From positions 28,284,819 to 28,348,818 of the forward strand of contig NC_061775.1 in the NCBI RefSeq assembly GCF_022458985.1: a stretch of 64,000 nucleotides of DNA, written 5' to 3'. Origin of the DNA: Mugil cephalus. Its lineage: Eukaryota; Chordata; Actinopteri; Mugiliformes; Mugilidae. Positions 1 through 12,300 of this stretch are shown here, piece after piece (position 1 is the first letter of the stretch; each line of letters opens with the position of its first letter). The translations under genes were made by a program, and so were the position numbers. The notes under the pieces were generated by a model, which made no database searches, was not told the DNA's origin, and saw nothing but the letters and a program-made list of their open reading frames with translations.

Positions 1-19
1 TTCCTGTGTTTGTGTTCAG

Positions 20-1570
20 ATTGTCCTTGGGGAGCAGCCAAGGCCACGTCGCCCCCATCAAGTCCTCAAAGTTCCCATCATCCTCTACTTCTGCTGCCGC
101 CAAGAGGATCGGCCGGAGTCCGTCATCGTCTGCATCGAACTTCAGGAGGTAGTGACCTCCTCCTCTTCATCACCTCCTCCTCCTCCTCCTCCTCCTCCTC
201 CTCCTGTTATAACCGGCCACAGTATTAGTACACGACCTGTTAGTATCGATACGCGGCCCGTTATACTAGCGTTCTGCTGGTGTGAACCCGATTGAAAGTG
301 ATACGAGCCAGATTTAAATCGGCTCAAAACAGACTGAAAGTGATGCGAACTAGATTTCAACTATGTCTAAACTATATTTAAAAGTAATGTGAACTACGTT
401 TGTAGTGGAATAAATCATGTTTACACTGGTTCAGACTGATCGAGAGTCGATTCAGATTCGGTTTAATCCTGATGTAAAAACACAAATAGATCCGTGTTTA
501 GTTTAATGGATGTGAAAGTGTCATGAGTTAAACGTAGTCAGAACTTGTGACGTGTGATTTTAACGTGTTATGTTGTATTGCCCCTCCCCCCCGCTGATCT
601 CAGCTCCGCCCTCAGCTCCCGATTGGCCAGCTCGCTCAGCGACCTGTACGCCGCTGACATGGAGGCCAGGAGCGCCGCCTACGCCTCCCTTCCTCCCCCT
701 CCGTCCTCTGTAAGCACCGCCCCCTCCTCTATTGCCCCGCCCCACTTGTCTCGCTATGGCAACGGGCCTCGCGTCGTGCAGCACGAGGTCAACAACAACA
801 ACGGCGGCGGCGGCGGCCCCTACAGCGCCCCCTACAGGGGCGGAGGCCACTACAGCGCCATGAAGGGACCCTCGGGACGCTACCTCAGCAGATCCATACC
901 CGTAAGTCCTCGAATGCAGCAGCTAAGCTCCGCCCCTCTCTGCTGATTGGCTGTCTCTGCTCTGACATCACTAACACACTGTTTCTGAGGGGCTTTCTGG
1001 TATTTACAATTTGGTTTTCTAAAGAAATATAAATCTACAAGAGTTGATTTGAAATTTGAGAAGCAAACCACGGGTCCAGGTTCTGTTCCATGAATCTAAT
1101 AACCGCTGGGTTCTCTCTTCATCTCTTCCTGGTTTCTGACCAGTTAAACCTTCTCTAGTTTAAATCAGTCGAACTCTTGAATCTTGTCCAGATGAATCTA
1201 ACCAGGAAGTGGTGACTCATTCTCAGAGTGTTTCTGTTTTTAACTTTCCTGTAACAGCTGTGGTTTCATGTTAACTCTTAAATATCATCGTAAACCTGCC
1301 GACTCTTTCTGGTGCTTTTTAAATCTGCTCATTAATGGATCTTCATCTTCATCTTCATCTTCATCGTCATCTTCATCTTCACTAACAAGAAGCTGCTGCT
1401 GAGGCCGAGGTTTAAAACAGCAACAAAACGACGTCCGTCATCACCTGGTTTTTACTTTTCAACACGAAGAACCTGAAGAATCTTTTTATTACTTGGACGT
1501 TTCCTCAGATTACACATTTCTTTCCGTCCTTCTTTCTTTGTTTCTTTGTTTCTTTCTTTTTTTGTTTGTT

Positions 1571-1618
<48 letters not shown>

Positions 1619-2877
1619 TTTTTTTGTTTTTGTTTCTTTGTTTGTTTGTTTCTTTCTTTCTTTCTTTCCTTTGTTTCTTTCTTTCTTTCTTTTTTGTTTG
1701 TTTGTTTGTTTCTTTCTTTGTTTTTGTTTGTTTGTTTGTTTCTTTTTTGTTTTTGTTTGTTTGTTTCTTTCTTTTTTGTTTTTGTTTGTTTGTTTCTTTC
1801 TTTCTTTCTTTCTCTCTTCCATGTTTACATCCTGGTACTGAAACAGTTCTGATCTCTGGAGATAATTCCTCCTCGTCATGAAAGGAGAAATGAAAATTAA
1901 AAGCGACTCCACCTCTCTGACCATCTTTTTGAATGAGATGGGAGCTAGCCGGAGCTAGCTGGAGCTAGGTGGAGCTAGCCGGAGCTAGGTGGAGCTAGCC
2001 GGAGCTAGGTGGAGCTAGCCGGAGCTAGCCAAGATGGCGACGGCCCAAGACGCCACGTTGCCCTTCAAAAGCATCAGAACTCCTCTTGGTTCAACCAGTT
2101 TTACAAAGATTTGTGACGGAAAAACATGTGAAGAAGGAGAAGCTTTAATGGATCTGTCCCCGGGTTAAAAATAGAAATGACAAAGAGGAGCGTTGACCCG
2201 TTAAACGACTCCTCCATGTTCTGACGGAAACGTCCACTCAGCCTCAACGTGAAAAGTGTCAGTGTGGAATTTCTCCCTAAACCGTGAGATCGGAGAAGCT
2301 GCTTCTCGTTTTAAAACCGTCCGCGGGGGGAAGTTACGAAGTGCGGGAGAAATGTCGGCTCCAGGAATGATTCATTCAGTCCGAACCTAAAACTCAGGAG
2401 ATGCACAGAGAAGCTGATAAATGATCCAGATGCTCATGACTCAGGACATCTGAGTCATGAGCAGAAAACAAAAAACAAAAAAACAAAAAAAATAAATAAA
2501 TAAGTTTTACTTTTTACATTTCAGATCCTGGACTTTCTGACTTTTAGTTGAGTAAAGTAGTTGAATCAGTTCTTTTACTTTTATTTCTTTAACACAAACA
2601 TCCGTATTTTTACTTAATTAAAGGATGCGAACACTTTTGCCACATCTCTAAATCAGTGAAGAGTCATTAAACTCGAGCTTTGTGACACGACCGAGTCGGT
2701 TTCAACTTGACGTCTGAAATGATGCAGAGAAACCGAACAGATTTGTCAGATTTGTTGAGAATTAATTTGGAATTTCCTCCTCCTCCTTAATGTCTGCACA
2801 CAGGAAATCCAGCTCCTTTATCTCCTCCTGTTTCTTTTCTCTTTCAGTCTCTTCAGTCCGAGTACATCCAGTACTAA
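20..2877 (+). CDS. cdc14a: Dual-specificity phosphatase CDC14A, C-terminal three coding exons (5' partial)
   Basis: Coding exons are 20-148, 604-901 and 2848-2877; the gene enters from the left, so the catalytic domain is outside the window. The joined frame gives a Ser-rich tail with AAAKRIGRSPSSSA, SSRLASSLSDL and a final LSRSIPSLQSEYIQY. I recall human CDC14A having AKRINRTS, SRLASSLGNL and the end LSRSIPSLQSEYVHY, in the same order, which fixes the identity. CDC14A removes phosphate from CDK sites and acts at centrosomes, actin and stereocilia; this tail is the non-catalytic regulatory region. Splice phases agree (exon ends phase 2, then phase 0), with acceptors at 18-19, 602-603 and 2846-2847 and donors GTAGTG at 149 and GTAAGT at 902. 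The middle exon adds an Asn/Gly-rich tract. The last exon codes only nine residues plus stop. Fish often keep two cdc14a copies; I cannot say which this is. Confidence 0.95.
1532..1812. repeat. TTTC/TTTG microsatellite in cdc14a intron
   Basis: About 280 bp of interrupted TTTC and TTTG tetramers, entirely pyrimidine-plus-G on the top strand. It lies in the last cdc14a intron and creates spurious Phe/Leu or Lys-rich open frames on both strands. Confidence 0.95.
1940..2030. repeat. GGAGCTAGCC short minisatellite
   Basis: Nine or so tandem copies of a 10-bp unit, GGAGCTAGCC alternating with GGAGCTAGGT, in the last cdc14a intron. The unit contains the AGCT palindrome and an NheI-like GCTAGC. Confidence 0.9.
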
Positions 2878-3251
2878 AAGTACCGACTGGAGCTGAGGAC
2901 ACGTTACCCACAACCCCCTCCTGCTTACCCAGAATCCCTCCCGTGGCCGGACGCTGAACGGGAAGCTAACGAGTTAGCGGGAGTTCATCTTCACGTGGAC
3001 CGAAGAGGCGGAGTTCTGTATGTAAATGAGCTGTAAATGTAAATATGATGTAATCTACACGCGTGTTGGCTGAAGATATATTTACACACGAGAGGAAAAG
3101 AAGTGATTTTATATTTGTGACAGAAGAAGAAGACGTGTTTTTATTTTTAGCGGCGGCGGGCGCTTCCTTCGTCGTCATGGTTACAGTATTTTCAACGTCT
3201 TTGTCTCAGCAGATTTTTATTTTTATTTGTTGATGATGTGACTGATCAGTG

Positions 3252-3295
<44 letters not shown>

Positions 3296-3814
3296 TATTA
3301 TTATTATTATTTGTCTTATCAACGCAGCAATAATAAGGATAGTAGAAGAAGAAGAAGGGACCCTCAAACTGAATGTCAGCAACTTTAAACTCAGGGGATT
3401 AAAGTGTGTGTGAATGTGAGTGTGTCGACGTCCCATCGGCCTTAAAGACGGTTTTAGACGTTTGTAAAGTCGAAGAGTTTCGTGTCTTTGGATCGAACCG
3501 TAGAACTGAATATAAAAAGTTGACGGAGCGAGAACTTCACGTTGCCCAGCAGCCGCCATCTTGTTGTCTTCTTGTTTTATAAATTAAAATGATAAGCTAG
3601 TTCTTCTTTCCTCAAAGAACCTAATGATGCGTTCACACTCGCGGTCGACGTGGTTGTTTGCAACGATGACTGATCATGTATCAGGGGATCGAGTGAAGCA
3701 AACACCTTGTTAGCGACAATAAAAGTTGAAGTAATAACTTTAATTTGACGCAACTGTCGCCCTGTTGCTGACGTCCAGCTGCTCCGTCTTTATTTGGAAA
3801 CGCAACACGTTGAG

Positions 3815-4400
3815 TTGCAACTGGTTCCTCAAAAAACAAAGCTGGAGGCAACAGGAACCTGATGTGTACTTCATGGGCTGTTGGAAAAAAAAACAACAAC
3901 TTCTTTTTGCTCACTTCTCAGGGCAACTGCTCAGAAACAAAGCTGAAGCAAGTCCAGTTACTTTGGGTTTAGGTTCTTGAAATAAACCCAACAACTTGCT
4001 CTTGTTTTAAGGCAACTGGTTCTTCAACCGTTTCCTCAAACATCTAACTCGTCCAGTTCCTTTGGTTTTTTGGGTTTTTGAAAGAAACAAGGCAACTGGT
4101 TCCTCAGCTGGTCCCTTGAGAAACCAGCTCCTCATGAAACGAAGCTGAGACAAGTTCAGTTCCTTTGGTTTTTGGGTTTTTGAAAGAAACCCAGGAAGTC
4201 CAGTCGCCCATTTCTCAGCTGGCAACTGGTTCCTCAAAAAACAAAGCTGAGGCAACAGCAACAGGACTCGTTATGTTTCTTGAGAGAAACCGAACTTGTG
4301 CTTCTTGTTACTTATTTTTTCTCGTTTCTCAGAGCAACTGGTTCCAAAAAGACAAACCTGAAAAAGTCCAGTTGCTTTGTTTTTTTTGAAGAATCCAGTT
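3815..4400. repeat. Degenerate tandem repeat, about 4-5 copies
   Basis: The phrases GCAACTGGTTCCTCAAAAAA, AAAGCTGAGGCAA, GTCCAGTTCCTTTGG and TTTTTGAAAGAAAC recur in the same order with unequal spacing (roughly 110-190 bp). This looks like an old, diverged minisatellite. Several short open frames across it are by-products of the repetition. Confidence 0.7.
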
Positions 4401-6261
4401 GTAACGGAGTCACAACGTAGCGGCTGTTGTTCTGTCACTGTTGGTGTGAACGTAAAATTAGCTCAACATGGAGCGCCGCTGGTTGGAGGCGGGGCTTCAG
4501 TGACCTGGCTCCACCCACTCTCTGATGTTTCTAAACCGTCTGGAGCCGAAGCTAAAAGAATCAACCTGAACAATATTCTGATCATGAGCTCTGGACTTTT
4601 GATCAAATGAAATGAGGTGAATAATTATCTGGAAACAGTTTGTGATTTATTTATTTTTATTAACAGATAAATTGGTGGTGGATAAAATCATCAGCTGCAG
4701 GAGAAACGTTGTGTTTGTGTTTAAGAAGGAACTCTGCGTTTACTCTGCAGCCTGTAGGGGGCGCTGCACTGTCAGACTGAACACGTGTTGGTTTATTACC
4801 TGTAGAGTCATGTTTTTAATAAACACACTTCTGTAGGTTTTTTATTATTAATAGTGGAGCGTGATAACGCGTGAAGTAATATTGTAAAGGTACATTTCCA
4901 CCACTCGCAGACTCCGGTTAAAACCGGTTAAAAAGGAACCGAGAAACCGAACGGACAATAACTGGGTTCTGGTTCTTGAAGGAAAAACCCTCACGTTCGT
5001 TTCTCTTAAGAAACTCAAACAAATCCAGTCGCTCTTATTTCATCTTTGTCTTTTGGAAATTTATTTTGGACGTTGGTGGAAATAAAACCAACACTTGGAG
5101 CTTTTGTTGGCGTCAAAAGAAAAAAAGGGAAATATTTTCAACAGATGATTATTTTAATAAAACAGGCGCCCAAGTGCCTCAAAGATCCGAAGGTTAAATG
5201 GGAATATAAGGAATTATATTTGATACTTGAGGAGGTTTATAAAGACTTTTATTTGGTTTATTGTTACGTCCTGTATTTAACGTCTTATTAACGTGTTTCA
5301 CGGAGGAAGAGTTGGAAAATGATGTAGGTTTTATTTTTATGTTATTTTGTCTTTGACGGCCGAGTTTCTATCTGAGCAATAACATGAAATAAAAGAATTA
5401 TTCTTTGGACTTGGTTTTACGTGATGTTCCTTTCTTTCTTTTACTGAGGTTCCACACGGTTCTAATCCGAGAGAAAAACAGATGATTTAAAGTCAAAATA
5501 TTCTACGAATCCTTGATAACGAATCCTTGAGGACTCCACAGACGAACCGGGTCTAAAAACCTCTCAGTCTGACGCTGATGAGGCAGAGTCAGAGATAAAA
5601 AGTGAAAGTCTGGTCACGTGACGGCGTCATCAGGTCACTGATCAATGAGAATCAATCAGACTCTAATCACTCACTGTTTGGATCAGTCAGTGTCTCTGAG
5701 GTCAGAGGTCAAACACCTGGACTCATCTCAGCTCCTCTAAAACATGTTAAAAGCAGCCGGAGCACAAACAAAGTGGGTAGAAGAAGAAGATGAGATGTAA
5801 AAGAAACCATTAAAAACAATAAAAGCACGTTGGGTTAAAAAAACAGAAAAAAAAAAAGAGTTCAGTTTATTTATTCTCATTTAAAGAGGATAAACGAATA
5901 AATTACCTTATTATCTCATTTATTTCACCACGACTGGAGGGAGAAAGTAAAAGAGAAAAGGCGTCAGAACGAAATCAAAAGTGAGTATATTTTCCCTTCG
6001 TTCATCTTGGACTTTCCCTCTCTCCGTCCTTCCCACTCACAGTAATTAAAAAAATAATAAAAGATGTTTGTTCCAGGTGCAGCGTCGTGTCCCGTCCTGC
6101 GGGGGGCGACGTGTCCCGTGTCCTCCCACACGATGGACAAGAAAAAGGGGGCGTTTGTTTCACCAGAGGGGAGGGAACGAATCGTCTGAGGTTCATGAGT
6201 CGAACTGATTGTCTCCCTCACACCTCGACAGACCCACACAAAGGAAACACAGGCGGCGTTT

Positions 6262-6372
6262 AGCCCTTCGTTCATCCTCCTATTCATCCTTTTATTCATC
6301 CTTCTATTCATCCTTTTATTCATCCTCCTATTCATCCTTACATTCATCCTTACATTCATCCCGTCATTCATC
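6262..6372. repeat. ATTCATCC array just upstream of vcam1 exon 1
   Basis: About ten copies of an 11-12 bp pyrimidine-rich unit (ATTCATCCTTTT, ATTCATCCTCCT) ending about 15 bp before the vcam1 start codon. It probably lies in the 5' UTR or core promoter of vcam1. Confidence 0.9.
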
Positions 6373-6385
6373 GTCTGATGTGAGG

Positions 6386-9300
6386 ATGGAGCTGAGCTTT
6401 TTCTGCAGGAGCTTCATTCACGTCGTCTCAGGTAAGAGTCCAGCCTCCGGGATCGAATTCATGCTGTTTTTATTTTTATTTAAATTTATCAGACATTTAT
6501 ATTTAATCCAGGAAAAATTTAAAATGAGCTGCTGTTGAAATGAGAAATAGATTTGTGGTCTGATTTTATTTCTTTTTTTTAAGAGTCAGAATAAAAAATA
6601 AATCTCATTTAATTTTCAGAGGAATTTTATTTTTCATATTTTTTATTATTTTATCTGTCGATTAATAAATTTATGTATAACACTAAAAATGTTGTTTATA
6701 TATTTTATTGTATTTTTTTCTGTCATGGGGAACAGAATTTAGACGCTAAATAACTGGTTGATAAATCCAGTAAATTATCTATTAATGAAAACAAATATTT
6801 AAATGTGCTGTTGTTCTATTTCTATTTTATTTTAATTGTTAGAGTGAATATAATACACAATAAATATAAATATAATAAATACGTACCAGATGATTTAATT
6901 TTATGATGCCAGATCACAATAAAATCAAATCAAATCAATTAACTGATGAAAAATAATATCATTTTATTTATTAAGTGATGAGTCACTGCAGCTCAACCTG
7001 AAATAATTATAAAAATAATAATAATGAACAGATTAAAGAGGAGAAAAGTCTCTCAACTTTATTATAATTATCTAAATTATTTTAATTATAAAATGATCTC
7101 ATGCACAACATAAAAGTTACATCTCAAATATCTAATAATTAAAATAAAGTCTGAGTTTATATTTATTTCATTATAGATCATTTGACACTGGAAATAAAAG
7201 AAGATTAAACTAGACTAATACTAAACATTTAACTATGTTATATGTAGTATATATAACTATATATATTACTCTGAAGCTGCTGATTGTTTTATTCGGTTTC
7301 TTCTTCTCGTTTTGAACCGAGTTAAATCTCAGGTCACAGACGGAACGAGATAAAACCTGAGGAGGAGAAACAGCGTCAAACCGTCTACGAATGATTCATT
7401 TAGCGGAAGAAAGTTTATCTGGAGGCTGAGTTAGGGAAGGAAGGAAGGAAGGAAGCATAGTAAAAAGGTAGGAAGATGGAGAAAAATAAGAAGGAAAGAA
7501 GGAGGGAAGGATGGTAAGAAGGTAGGAAGATGGAAATCTAGGCTAGAAAAGGAAGGAAGGTAAAAAGTTCACTGTGTAATAATCTAATAATCTCACTGTG
7601 AGAGACGTTAATGAGCCAAAGGATTAATGATCTTCTTCCCGTTTCCTCTTCGCTCTCAGTCGTGCTGCTGACGTGGTCGTGGTGCGTTCAGGGACTTAGC
7701 GTTAGCGTGTCCCAGAGGAAGGTTCTGTGGCGTCTGAGGGACCGGGGCCAGGTGGTGGTCTCGGTGAAGGACTGCCCCTCCACGCCGGTGATGTCCTGGT
7801 CTCTGATGGGGGACCGCCACCTGCCGGCGTCCATCGTCAACAACGCTACTCACTCGGTGGTGACCTTTGACCCAGTGTCCACGGAGGTGGACGGGACGCT
7901 GGCCTGCAAAGTCACCTGTGGAGCAGAGGGCAAACAAGTCACGATCTCAGTGGTGGTCTACTGTGAGTCCACGACCCATAAATAAATAATACACAGCAGA
8001 TTAAAGGAACCACTGAGGTTCAGAGTCATCGAAAGAGTCTGGACTACAAAAATGGCCGACATGTGTTTGTCTTCTGTCTGTGGCAGCTTCCCCATCAGTC
8101 CCTGAGGTCACGGGTCACGACGGTCTGAGGGTCGGCGTCAATTCCAGCCTCTCCTGCCAGGTGGGGGACGTCTTCCCTCCACAGCTGGACCTCACCTGGA
8201 TCAGAGGAGACCAGGTCCTGCAGACAGACACTCGAGACTCCACGTCCATTTCAGTCCCGTCCGTGTTCTGGTTCATCCCTGAGAAACACGACATGGGCCA
8301 GAAGATCACCTGCAGGGCCGCGCTGGACCTGGAGGACCTACCGGAGGAGAACCGGACCAAGGAGACCACCGTGGACCTGAACGTCCTCTGTGAGTCTGGA
8401 TCTCAGTCCTTTAGTCTGGGTCTGAGTCCTGTAGTCTGAGTCCTGTAGTCTGGATCTGAGTCCTGTAGTCTGGATCTGAGTCCTGTAGTCTGAGTCCTGT
8501 AGTCTGAGTCTGGATCTGAGTCCTGTAGTCTGAGTCTGAGTCCTGTAGTCTGGGTCTGAGTCCTGTAATCTGGGTCTGAGTCCTGTAATCTGGGTCTGAG
8601 TCCTGTAGTCTGAGTCCTGATCTGAGTCCTGTAATCTGGGTCTGGATCTGAGTCCTGTAGTCTGAGTCCTGTAGTCTGAGTCTGGATCTGAGTCCTGTAG
8701 TCTGAGTCTGAGTCCTGTAGTCTGGGTCTGAGTCCTGTAATCGGGATCTGAGTCCTGTAGTCTGAGTCTGGATCTGAGTCCTGTAGTCTGAGTCCTGTAG
8801 TCTGAGTCTGGATCTGAGTCCTGTAGTCTGAGTCTGAGTCCTGTAGTCTGGGTCTGAGTCCTGTAATCTGGGTCTGAGTCCTGTAATCTGGGTCTGAGTC
8901 CTGTAGTCTGAGTCCTGATCTGAGTCCTGTAATCTGGGTCTGAGTCCTGTAATCTGAGTCTGAGTCCTGTAATCTGGATCTGAGTCCTGTAATCTGAGTC
9001 TGAGTCCTGTAGTCTGAGTCCTGTAGTCTGAGTCCTGATCTGAGTCCTGTAGTCTGAGTCTGAGTCCTGATCTGAGTCTGAGTCCTGTAGTCTGAGTCTG
9101 AGTCCTGTAATCTGGATCTGAGTCCTGTAGTCTGGATCTGAGTCCTGATCTGAGTCTGAGTCTGGATCTGAGTCCTGATCTGAGTCTGAGTCCTGATCTG
9201 AGTCCTGTAGTCTGAGTCTGAGTCCTGTAATCTGGATCTGAGTCCTGTAGTCTGGATCTGAGTCCTGTAATCTGGGTCTGAGTCCTGATCTGAGTCTGAG

Positions 9301-12300
9301 TCCTTTAGTCTGGATCTAAGTCCTGATCTGAGTCCTTTAGTCTGAGTCTGAGTCTTGTAGTCTGAGTCCTGTAATCTGAGTCTGGATCTGAGTCCTGATC
9401 TGAGTCTTTCTCGTCTCCTCTCCAGATGCTCCCGTTGTCACGGCGATCTCAGACCCAGTGACGGTGATGGCCGGCTCTCCTGTCTCCCTCAGCTGCTCTG
9501 TGGAGGGGAACCCTGAGCCGGTGGTGGTCTGGAGCCTCAGGACGGAGGAGGGGGGGTCGGTGGAGGTGGGCCGAGGCGGGACGCTGGACTTCAGGTCGGT
9601 CAGAGCCTCCGACACCGGAACCTACGAGTGTGAGGCCCGAAACACGGAGGGAAACCATACGGCCGGCGTGAACGTCACGGTTAACGGTGAGAATAGCTCC
9701 TCCCCCTCCTTAAAAACCACAAATAAAAAGAAAGATGAGTAAAATATGATCGAAATAAAAACGTCAACTTGTTGTTTGCAATTTAAATCGAACCCAGAAG
9801 ATCGTAGAAGTTCATCTACATTGTTAAAATGTTGATTAATTTACATTGTGCTTTGAAATAATTGAAATAATTTACCTGCGTTGCCCCTCCCCTCCTATAG
9901 CTCCGCCCACCAACGCCTCCCTGTCGGTGAGTCCAGGTGAGGAGGTGGTGGAGGGTCAGCGGGTCACGTTTACCTGTAGCTCAGATGGAGCTCCGCCCCC
10001 CACACTGGTCATCAGACGAAAAGGGGTGGAGCTTAAGAGCAATGACTCCGCCCCCTCCTCCTCGCTCACCTTCAGCCTTGACTCCGCCCTCCCCGGAGAC
10101 TCCGCCCTGTACGAGTGTTCTGCCTCCAACCGGTTTGGATCCCAGACGGTCAAAAGGTCCGTCACTGTCAGAGGTTCGTTAAACTTTAAACTTTTGTTTT
10201 CATTCTCCCAAACACACAAACACATTCTTTCCTCTCGCTTCACTTTCATTTTTCCTGGAAGCCTTCAAAGGTTATTTCCTCAGGCTGAGGATCATTTTAA
10301 ATGAGATGATAATGAAATAGTTTAGATTCCACTCGTCTCTTAAAATAATGTCCCCCCCGTCTCCCCCTTTGTCTCCCCCGTGTCTCCAGCTCACCCCCTG
10401 CAGGTGGAGGCGAGTCCTCAGCTCTCAGCCGAGCGACGCTCCGCCCTCATCCTGACCTGCCGGGCGTCCGGGTGTGTCCACCCCCCCAGCCTCACCTGGA
10501 GGAGGACGGACACGGGGACGGGGGACGGACACGGAGCCGTCCTCCAGAAGACGAAGCAGCAGGACGGGACGTCTCAGCTCCACCTGCAGGACCTGGACCT
10601 CCAGGACCAGGGAGGGTACAGATGTGAGGCCGAATGTGACGGCGTCGTCCGGACCAGAGACATCCAGGTCCACATCTACTGTGAGTCCCACCTGAGACCT
10701 GAGACCTGAGACCCGAGACCAGAGACCAGAGACCCGAGACCCGAGACCCGAGACCTGAGACCCGAGACCAGACCAGAGACCAGAGGCCAGAGACAAGACC
10801 TGAGACCAGACCAGAGACCCGAGACCTGAGACCCGAGACCAGACCAGAGACCTGAGACCTGAGACCTGAGACCTGAGACCCGAGACCAGAGACCAGAGAC
10901 CCGAGACCCGAGACCTGAGACCCGAGACCCGAGACCTGAGACCCGAGACCAGACCAGAGACCAGAGGCCAGAGACAAGACCTGAGACCAGACCAGAGACC
11001 CGAGACCTGAGACCCGAGACCAGACCAGAGACCCGAGACCTGAGACCCGAGACCTGAGACCCGAGACCAGAGACCAGAGACCCGAGACCTGAGACCCGAG
11101 ACCTGAGACCCGAGACCAGACCAGAGACCCGAGACCCGAGAACCGAGACCTGAGACCCGAGACCAGACCTGAGACCCGAGACCCGAGACCCGAGACCCGA
11201 AACCAGAGACCAGAGACCCGAGACCAGACCCGAGACCCGAGACCAGAGACCCGAGACCCGAGACCCGAGACCTGAGACCAGACCTGAGACCAAAGACAGA
11301 GACCAGAGACCAGACCAGAGACCAGAGACCAGAGACCAGAGACCCAAGACCTGAGATCTGAGACCCGAGACCAGAGACCCGAGACAAGACCAGAGACCAG
11401 AGACCCGAGACCCGAGACCCGAGACCCGAGACCTGAGATCTGAGACCCGAGACCAGAGACCCGAGACAAGACCAGAGACCAGAGACCCGAGACCAGAGAC
11501 TAGAGACCAGAGACCAGAGACCAGAGACCCGAGACCCGAGACCCGAGACCAGAGACCCGAGACCCGAGACCCGAGACCCGAGACCCGAGACCCGAGACCA
11601 GAGACCAGAGACCCGAGACCCGAGACCCGAGACAAGACCAGAGACCCGAGACCCGAGACCAGAGACCAGAGACCAGAGACCAGAGACCAGAGACCAGAGA
11701 CCAGAGATCAGAGACCCGAGACCCGAGACCCGAGACCCGAGACCAGACCCGAGACCAGAGACCAGAGACCAGAGACCGGGAAAGACTTTTCACTTTGTTA
11801 CATTTCTTTGTAGTTTTTCTCATCAGGTTTTAGTTTAATAATTAACTTGTGAATTAACTCTTCAGATCCGACCTCATAAACTCAGAAACCTTCGTGAACA
11901 GGATGAAACTCGTCATGAGTTCAGACTAAACCACATGAGTCATCAGGTTTTGGTTTTGGGGGGGTTTGTTTGGACATGTTGAGTCCCAGGGGTCGAAGGC
12001 CGGGAAGCTTCACATCGTGGTTTTGAAAGGATCAGATCGTCCTGATCCTCCAACACATTCATTCAGCACCGGCCCAGAATCCAGGAAGCACCTCCTTTAA
12101 TCTGAGCTAAGGAGGAAAAACTCTGACACACATATTTACTCCCACAGACTCTTCAGAGATTAAATAGTCTCCCCCTCCCTCCCCCCTCCCTCCCCCCTCC
12201 CTCCCCCCTCCTCCCCCCGTGGACAGAGAATCTGGGTCTTTCTCATCAGATCTGGTTTCACTGGGTTCAGGTTTCGCTCTTTATTCATGTTTTAGAAACA

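Larger units (their letters stand above)
2878..6385. other. cdc14a 3' UTR and cdc14a-vcam1 intergenic region
   Basis: No coding exon is recognisable. The cdc14a 3' UTR starts here; AATAAA hexamers at about 4818 and 5387 are candidate polyadenylation signals. There is an ATT microsatellite at 3252-3311, a degenerate repeat at 3815-4400 and an ATTCATCC repeat at 6262-6372. The single-exon receptor GPR88, which lies between CDC14A and VCAM1 in human, is not present in any frame. Confidence 0.7.

Noticed and set aside
1493-1924. Phe-rich and Lys-rich frames, possible membrane protein
   Set aside because: These are the two strands of a TTTC/TTTG microsatellite.
8394-9405. Regularly spaced repeats that might look like a CRISPR array
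   Set aside because: Units are contiguous 18-bp copies with no unique spacers, in a vertebrate intron.
10425-11635. Three overlapping antisense frames of about 320 codons (Ser-Gly-Leu-Val repeats)
   Set aside because: They lie on a stop-free minisatellite in vcam1 intron 6; any frame stays open and none has a domain.
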